Assembly (NCBI RefSeq): GCF_001570365.1 | Contig: NZ_BBYK01000055.1 | Coordinates: 34,912 to 98,911, forward strand | Direction: 5' to 3' | DNA: 64,000 bases | Source of the DNA: Microtetraspora fusca | GTDB lineage: Bacteria > Actinomycetota > Actinomycetes > Streptosporangiales > Streptosporangiaceae | Part shown: in pieces, positions 60,055 to 64,000 of the stretch | Numbering within the stretch: the first letter of the stretch is position 1 | How the letters are laid out: every line of letters begins with the position of its first letter | The notes under the pieces: generated by a model | Databases searched by the model: none | Told to the model about the DNA's origin: nothing | What the model saw: the letters and a program-made list of their open reading frames with translations, nothing else | Made by a program: the position numbers and the translations under genes

Positions 60055-61221
60055 TCAGCGCCTACCGTCGAGATCCTCAGATACTTTCCGGGCGCCGATC
60101 ACGCGCATGACGACCCCGATCAGGCGGCGGTTTTCCGGTGCGCCGCCACCGCCGCCGATCGTGAAGCGGCGACGGGTGTAGCTGTAGGCGATGCCGCTGC
60201 CCGGGTCGGCGAAGGACTGGGCGCCCACCGCGCCGCTGTGGCCGAAGGAATCGGCGCCCAGCTCCGGGTAACGGACTCCCATGGACTCGAAGCCGAGCAG
60301 GAAGTGGTCACGTTCGCCGGTCACCGCGTCCACGCCGGGCGTGTGCGGCTTGGTGAACTCGGCCAGGGTCGCGGCGTTGAGCAGTGGGGGCCGCCCGTCG
60401 ATCTCGCCGATGGCCGCGGCGTACAGCTTGGCCAGCCCGCGCGCGTTCCCCACGCTCCCGGACGAGGTGGGGCCGAGCGCTCGGACGGCCCGAGTGTTGG
60501 CGAACTCGACCAGGTCCGTGGGTGAGGTCGCGTTCTGGTTGAAGGCGATGCCCATCAGGCTGTCCGGAGCGATCGGGCCGGCCAGGGCCTGCTTGTCCGC
60601 CGACAGCGGCTGCGCCGGCAGGTAGCGCGGTTCCTGCTCTTCGGGCAGGCCGAGATAGAAATCCAGCCCGTAAGGGGCGCGCACGCGCTCTTCGTACAGC
60701 TCTTGAGTGGACCAGCCGGTGACGCGACGCACCACCTCGCCGGTCAGCGCCCCGATGACGAAGGCGTGGTAGCCGTAGGCGCTGCCCGGCCGCCAGTAGG
60801 GTCGCTGTCCGGCCAGCCGTTGGGCGAGCACCCTGTCGTCGGCCAACTCTGCCGCACTGAAGCCGCCTTCGACGCCGATCACCCCCGCTCGGTGCGCGAG
60901 CAGGTCCCGCAGGGTGATCTCGCCCTTGCCTTCGGCGGCGAACTCCGGCCAGTAGTCGGCGACGCGCCGGTCGAGATCCAGCGTCCCGTCCTGGACCAGC
61001 AGCGCCACGACCAGGTGCGCCGCACCCTTGCCGGAGGAGTACAGGGCCAGCAGCGAGTCGCCGGTCATGTCCGGGCCGGTCCACAGGTCCACGACCTGAC
61101 GGCCGTGGTGGCGGACGGCGAGCTGCGCGCCGAGACCGTCCTCCTCTCCGGCGAGGGTCGCGAAGACCTGCCGGACCTCCTCGAACCCAGCGGCGACCGT
61201 GCCGTGAACAGTCACGGTCAC
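60055..61221 (-). CDS. serine hydrolase of the beta-lactamase/EstB family
   Basis: 388 residues with a class-C-like fold: LALYSSGKGAAHLVVALLVQ (SxxK nucleophile motif SSGK), LRDLLAHRAGVIGVEGGFSA, YGYHAFVIGALTGEVVRRVT (YxH in place of YxN, as in EstB esterases) and SFGHSGAVGAQSFADP (HSG triad motif). Likely an esterase or peptidase rather than an antibiotic lactamase. GTG 61221 overlaps the FMN reductase stop by 4 bp (GTGA), so it is the second gene of a TetR-controlled pair. Confidence 0.9.
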   Translation of the reverse strand: MTVTVHGTVAAGFEEVRQVFATLAGEEDGLGAQLAVRHHGRQVVDLWTGPDMTGDSLLALYSSGKGAAHLVVALLVQDGTLDLDRRVADYWPEFAAEGKGEITLRDLLAHRAGVIGVEGGFSAAELADDRVLAQRLAGQRPYWRPGSAYGYHAFVIGALTGEVVRRVTGWSTQELYEERVRAPYGLDFYLGLPEEQEPRYLPAQPLSADKQALAGPIAPDSLMGIAFNQNATSPTDLVEFANTRAVRALGPTSSGSVGNARGLAKLYAAAIGEIDGRPPLLNAATLAEFTKPHTPGVDAVTGERDHFLLGFESMGVRYPELGADSFGHSGAVGAQSFADPGSGIAYSYTRRRFTIGGGGGAPENRRLIGVVMRVIGARKVSEDLDGRR

Positions 61222-61784
61222 TCTCCCTTCGCCTTGGCGGCCAGGGCGCTCAGCAGGTCCTGCAGCCGGCCGATGGTCGTCTCGTCTGTGAGATTGCCGG
61301 CCTCGTCGAAGCGTTCGTGCGCGCGGAAGACGATGAGCTCGGGTTTGACGACGACGTCGGAGTCGGTCCACACGAACACCTGGCGCAGCGCGAGCTGGGC
61401 ACGCACGGAACCGAAGTTGGTCGGGGAGGCGCCGGCGATGGCGACGGGCTTGCGCAGCAGGGGAGCTCCCTCGGCGCCCGTCCAGTCGGTGCTGGCCCAG
61501 TCGATGGCGTTCTTGAGCACGCCGGGGACGGAGTAGTTGAACTCCGGTGTCACGATCAGCAGGCCGTCGGCGGCATTGACCTTGTCGCGAAGGTCCTGCG
61601 CGGCGACCGGCCTACCGTGTGGGGTGTCCAGGTCCATGTCATACGGCGGGATGTCGCGCAGCCGGTCGTAGATCTCCACGCTGACCCCGGGGAGCGTGAA
61701 CTTCTGGGCGGCACGGAGCAGGGCGGTGTTGTAGGAACCGGCCCGCAGGCTCCCGGAGATCCCCAGGATCTTGAGCTCGTTCAT
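61218..61784 (-). CDS. NADPH-dependent FMN reductase family protein
   Basis: 188 residues of a flavodoxin-like fold: LKILGISGSLRAGSYNTALL (FMN phosphate loop), IYDRLRDIPPYDMDL, GLLIVTPEFNYSVPGVLKNA (flavin ring loop), RKPVAIAGASPTNFGSVRAQ. It reduces flavin, quinone or azo compounds. ATG 61784 has AGAGAG 6 bp before. It is the first gene of a pair divergent from the TetR gene, with the shared operators in between. A role in reductive stress or drug detoxification is inferred. Confidence 0.9.
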   Translation of the reverse strand: MNELKILGISGSLRAGSYNTALLRAAQKFTLPGVSVEIYDRLRDIPPYDMDLDTPHGRPVAAQDLRDKVNAADGLLIVTPEFNYSVPGVLKNAIDWASTDWTGAEGAPLLRKPVAIAGASPTNFGSVRAQLALRQVFVWTDSDVVVKPELIVFRAHERFDEAGNLTDETTIGRLQDLLSALAAKAKGE

Positions 61785-61839
61785 CAGCACTCTCTCTTGG
61801 AATCGGTACGGCCCGGCCGACCCCGAGCCAACTGAATTG

Positions 61840-61879
61840 AACTGTACAGAACAGTACAGGTGAACTCAACTGTACAGTT
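61840..61879. promoter_or_regulatory. palindromic operators between FMN reductase and TetR genes
   Basis: Two AACTGTACAG sites: a perfect 12-bp palindrome AACTGTACAGTT (61868-61879) and an AACTGTACAGAACAGTACAG stretch (61840-61859) with CTGTAC/GTACAG dyad symmetry. They lie 16-60 bp upstream of the tetR GTG and cover both divergent promoters, so they are the likely TetR binding sites. Confidence 0.7.
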
Positions 61880-61895
61880 CAGATAGGATGGCGGG

Positions 61896-62564
61896 GTGAC
61901 CTCGACGACCAGACGCGCCCCATCGGGAGAACGCGCGACACGCAAACGGACCGCTATCGTGCGCGCGGCGCACAAGCTCTTTCTGGAGCAGGGCTTCGGC
62001 ACTGGGATGGACCACATCGCCGCCGAAGCGGGAGTGTCGAAGGTGACCGTCTACAACCACTTCGCCGGCAAGGAAGAGCTGTTCACCGAGGTGGTGAACG
62101 ACGCGCTCGAACAGGCGCTCGGCCGGACCATGCGCGCCATGCAGGAGCGCCTGCGCTCCGGCGACGACTTGCGTGAGGTCCTGACCGCCACCGCCCGCGA
62201 CTGGGTCGAGGGGCTGGTCCAGCCCGAGGTGCTCGCCCTGCGCGCGTTGATCACCGCCGAGGCGCGGCGCTTCCCCGAGCTCGGCCGCGCCTGGCGCGAG
62301 CAGGGGCCCGACCGTTTCGCCGGGCCGCTGGCAGCGGCGCTCGACGCCCGCGATGACCTGGACATCCCCGACATGGACCTGGCGATCACCCAGTTCTATG
62401 CGCTGGTGCTGTATCCGCATATCGTGCACAGCGCCTACGGCGACAGGCTCGATCCACGCCTCACCGACGACCTCATCACCAAGGGTGTCGACATGTTCCT
62501 GACGTATTACCGGAAAGGACCGCACACCGGTTCGGGCGGCGAACCCCGAAGGAGCCCCGAGTAA
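61896..62564 (+). CDS. TetR family transcriptional regulator
   Basis: 222 residues. The HTH (TAIVRAAHKLFLEQGFGTGM, DHIAAEAGVSKVTVYNHFAG, KEELFTEVV) is a textbook TetR N-terminus. The ligand-binding C-terminal domain resembles TetR_C_7/AefR type (FAGPLAAALDARDDLDIPDM, ITQFYALVLYPHIVHSAYGD). It probably represses the divergent FMN reductase/serine hydrolase pair and itself through the operators at 61840-61879. GTG 61896. Confidence 0.9.
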   Translation: MTSTTRRAPSGERATRKRTAIVRAAHKLFLEQGFGTGMDHIAAEAGVSKVTVYNHFAGKEELFTEVVNDALEQALGRTMRAMQERLRSGDDLREVLTATARDWVEGLVQPEVLALRALITAEARRFPELGRAWREQGPDRFAGPLAAALDARDDLDIPDMDLAITQFYALVLYPHIVHSAYGDRLDPRLTDDLITKGVDMFLTYYRKGPHTGSGGEPRRSPE

Positions 62565-62721
62565 CCGGTGCGGCCGGCGGCCACTGGGGCGGCGTCACCG
62601 CCGGGCATCTGATCCCGTTCAAAGCCACCGGGGGGCTCCCCGACACCTTCCTGACCTCGGCGTGCGCTTCCACGACGAGTCGACCACGGGCCCCAGGTGG
62701 AGGGCGGCGGTAGAACTGGCA

Positions 62722-63414
62722 CTACTCGGGGCCGTAGCGGCGGGAGGCAAGGTCGTCGATCTGCCCGGCCAGCCGGCGCTCGAACGTGCGCCGCCAACTC
62801 GCGCCCAGTTCGGGGACGAGGAGAGCCTCGACGGCGGCGTGGTCGTGCCTGTCGTGGTGCATGACACGGTTGGCCTCGGCGATCGTCGCGTGGGGACGGG
62901 GCCGGTCGAGGAGCTCGATCGCGTCGCCCGCTTGTACCTCGCCCTCGCTCAGGACCCGGAGGTAGAACCCGGTCCGGCCGCTGCGCTCGAACCAGACCGG
63001 TAGCTCCCTGACGCCGTACCGCGCGCCGAGCCGGTAGCACGGGTTGCGGGGCAGGCTGACCTGCAGGACGGCCTCGCCGACGCGCAGCACGTCCCCGATG
63101 CGGGTTCCGCCCTCGTCCAGGCCGGTGGTGGTGAGGTTCTCGCCGAACGCGGGCCGGTCGAGGCGCCGCTCGAGCAGCCGCTCGTAGTGCCGGTAGTGCT
63201 CGACGGGGAAGACGCAGAGCGCCTTGTCGGGTCCTCCGTGCCGGGACCGGTCCCCCTGCTCGTCGCCCGCGAGCCCCAGGGCGGTGACCGGCACCGGCCC
63301 GGCGACCGGTTTCTTGGCGATCGCGCTGCGGATCGCGCGGTCGTACCAGGGCAGGTCGCCGACGGCGCCGACGCTGACAGCCAGGACGCGGGCGCCGGAC
63401 CTCTCGCGCGTCAC
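62722..63414 (-). CDS. MOSC domain protein (YiiM-like)
   Basis: 230 residues: ALGLAGDEQGDRSRHGGPDK (GDxxxHGG motif), VEHYRHYERLLERRLDRPAF, GENLTTTGLDEGGTRIGDVL, VSLPRNPCYRLGARYG with the conserved molybdenum-cofactor Cys, and a C-terminal alpha-helical segment. MOSC proteins bind molybdenum cofactor; YiiM reduces N-hydroxylated compounds. It overlaps the flavin reductase gene by 4 bp, which could supply electrons (inference). Confidence 0.9.
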   Translation of the reverse strand: MTRERSGARVLAVSVGAVGDLPWYDRAIRSAIAKKPVAGPVPVTALGLAGDEQGDRSRHGGPDKALCVFPVEHYRHYERLLERRLDRPAFGENLTTTGLDEGGTRIGDVLRVGEAVLQVSLPRNPCYRLGARYGVRELPVWFERSGRTGFYLRVLSEGEVQAGDAIELLDRPRPHATIAEANRVMHHDRHDHAAVEALLVPELGASWRRTFERRLAGQIDDLASRRYGPE

Positions 63415-63944
63415 GGCTCGCTCCCGTACGGCCCGCCGGTCCCCCGCGCTCCGTCCGGAGTCAGCCGCGACGCCAGCGCGAACGCTCCGTCATGATGCAC
63501 CAGCGGCACGGCCTCCTCGCGGACCGCGCCCGCCTCCACCTCGCCGACGACGAGGATGTGGTCGCCGACGGGCCGGCGGCTGACGACCCGGGCGATGAGC
63601 CAGGCCGGGGCCGCGCTGAGGACGGGAAGGCCGTCCGCCCGCGTCTCGTAGGCGGCTCCCTCGAACCGGTCGGCGCCGCTCGCCGCGAACCGGGCGGCCA
63701 GGGCGGCGTCGGCCGTTCCCAGGAGGTGGACCGCGAACCGGCCGGCCCGCTGTACGGCTCCGGCGGTGGACGCGGTACGGCCCAGATAGAAGGACACCAG
63801 GGCGGGGCGCAGCGAGACGGACGTGAAGGAGGTCGCGGTGAAGCCGGCCGGCCCCGGCACGGTGACGACGGTGACGCCGGACGCGTGCCGCCGTAGGACC
63901 CGGCGCAACAGCTCCTCTGGGGACGTGGTGGTGGACAGGGTCAT
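63411..63944 (-). CDS. flavin reductase-like FMN-binding protein
   Basis: 177 residues: LRRVLRRHASGVTVVTVPGP, AGFTATSFTSVSLRPALVSF (the FMN-binding FTATSF..VS motif), FAVHLLGTADAALAARFAAS, HILVVGEVEAG. Typical short-chain flavin reductase supplying FMNH2 or reducing a substrate directly. ATG 63944 with GGAGGAGGA upstream. It is the first gene of the pair with the MOSC protein, the end of a putative operon running out of the window. Confidence 0.9.
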   Translation of the reverse strand: MTLSTTTSPEELLRRVLRRHASGVTVVTVPGPAGFTATSFTSVSLRPALVSFYLGRTASTAGAVQRAGRFAVHLLGTADAALAARFAASGADRFEGAAYETRADGLPVLSAAPAWLIARVVSRRPVGDHILVVGEVEAGAVREEAVPLVHHDGAFALASRLTPDGARGTGGPYGSEP

Positions 63945-63959
63945 GCTTCCTCCTCCGAG

Positions 63960-63990
63960 GCGGGTCGGGCGGTCTGACCGCCCGACCCGC
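63960..63990. terminator. strong hairpin upstream of the flavin reductase
   Basis: A perfect 15-bp stem (GCGGGTCGGGCGGTC / GACCGCCCGACCCGC) with a 1-nt centre. It would terminate a gene entering from the right of the window and separates it from the flavin reductase promoter. Confidence 0.7.
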
Positions 63991-64000
63991 GAGCCGGGAC

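Noticed and set aside
61300..61800. Plus-strand frame over the FMN reductase gene
   Set aside because: Antisense shadow; the minus-strand flavodoxin fold is unambiguous.

Overview
The window is chromosomal DNA from a high-GC actinomycete. GC-rich codon use, frequent GTG starts, SARP-type regulators, MmcQ/YjbR, DUF1876, DUF1707 and SepF-like proteins, and the gene order galU-moeA-moaC-moaB-rimJ beside 5-formyl-THF cyclo-ligase and an FmdB zinc ribbon all fit Streptosporangiales or a close relative. The order-level placement is inference; no rRNA is present.

Layout. 1-13.7 kb: mixed small genes. They include a LuxR-type remnant, a PadR regulator with a frameshifted membrane partner, a divergent PRPP synthetase, two secreted proteins, an SDR, tandem DUF1876 genes, an MBL hydrolase, an ASCH protein, a SepF paralogue, an MFS exporter, a DsbA-like thioredoxin, an aldo/keto reductase and an epimerase. 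13.7-24.06 kb: an accessory island ending at a tRNA-Ala(CGC). It starts with decayed DNA and then carries a SARP/NB-ARC/TPR activator, a 43-residue candidate RiPP precursor, and a HExxH peptide-modification enzyme with a C-terminal PqqD-like recognition domain. Next come an integrase remnant, a 49-bp copy of the tRNA-Ala 3' half, and a 4.1-kb degenerate integrated element (YdcF protein, truncated UTRA regulator, small membrane proteins, frameshifted integrase) that ends at the intact tRNA. 24.1-37.8 kb: conserved core, with molybdenum cofactor genes, galU, folate cyclo-ligase, a K+/H+ antiporter, FmdB, MTA phosphorylase, a SAF protein, a CtaG/DUF2243 pair (the DUF2243 protein has a collagen-like N-terminus) and a VanY-type peptidase. 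37.9-46.2 kb: tRNA-Arg(CCT), a LysR regulator, and an alpha/beta hydrolase with a five-gene overlapping oligopeptide ABC importer operon, bracketed by a 69-bp near-identical direct repeat. 46.2-56.9 kb: a YCII/ECF sigma pair, a membrane/XRE/oxidoreductase operon, a Tn3 transposase scrap, a second large SARP-type ATPase regulator converging on a DrrAB-like exporter, a HAD hydrolase and a DUF1707 protein. 57-64 kb: feoABC behind an IdeR/DtxR-like box, a TetR gene divergent from an FMN reductase/serine hydrolase pair, and a MOSC/flavin reductase pair.

The most interesting unit is the compact RiPP-like locus at 14.6-19.0 kb (regulator, precursor, modifying enzyme). It sits next to integrase debris at a tRNA-Ala attachment site, as expected of a horizontally acquired specialised-metabolism cassette. 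No dedicated transporter or protease gene is visible beside it.
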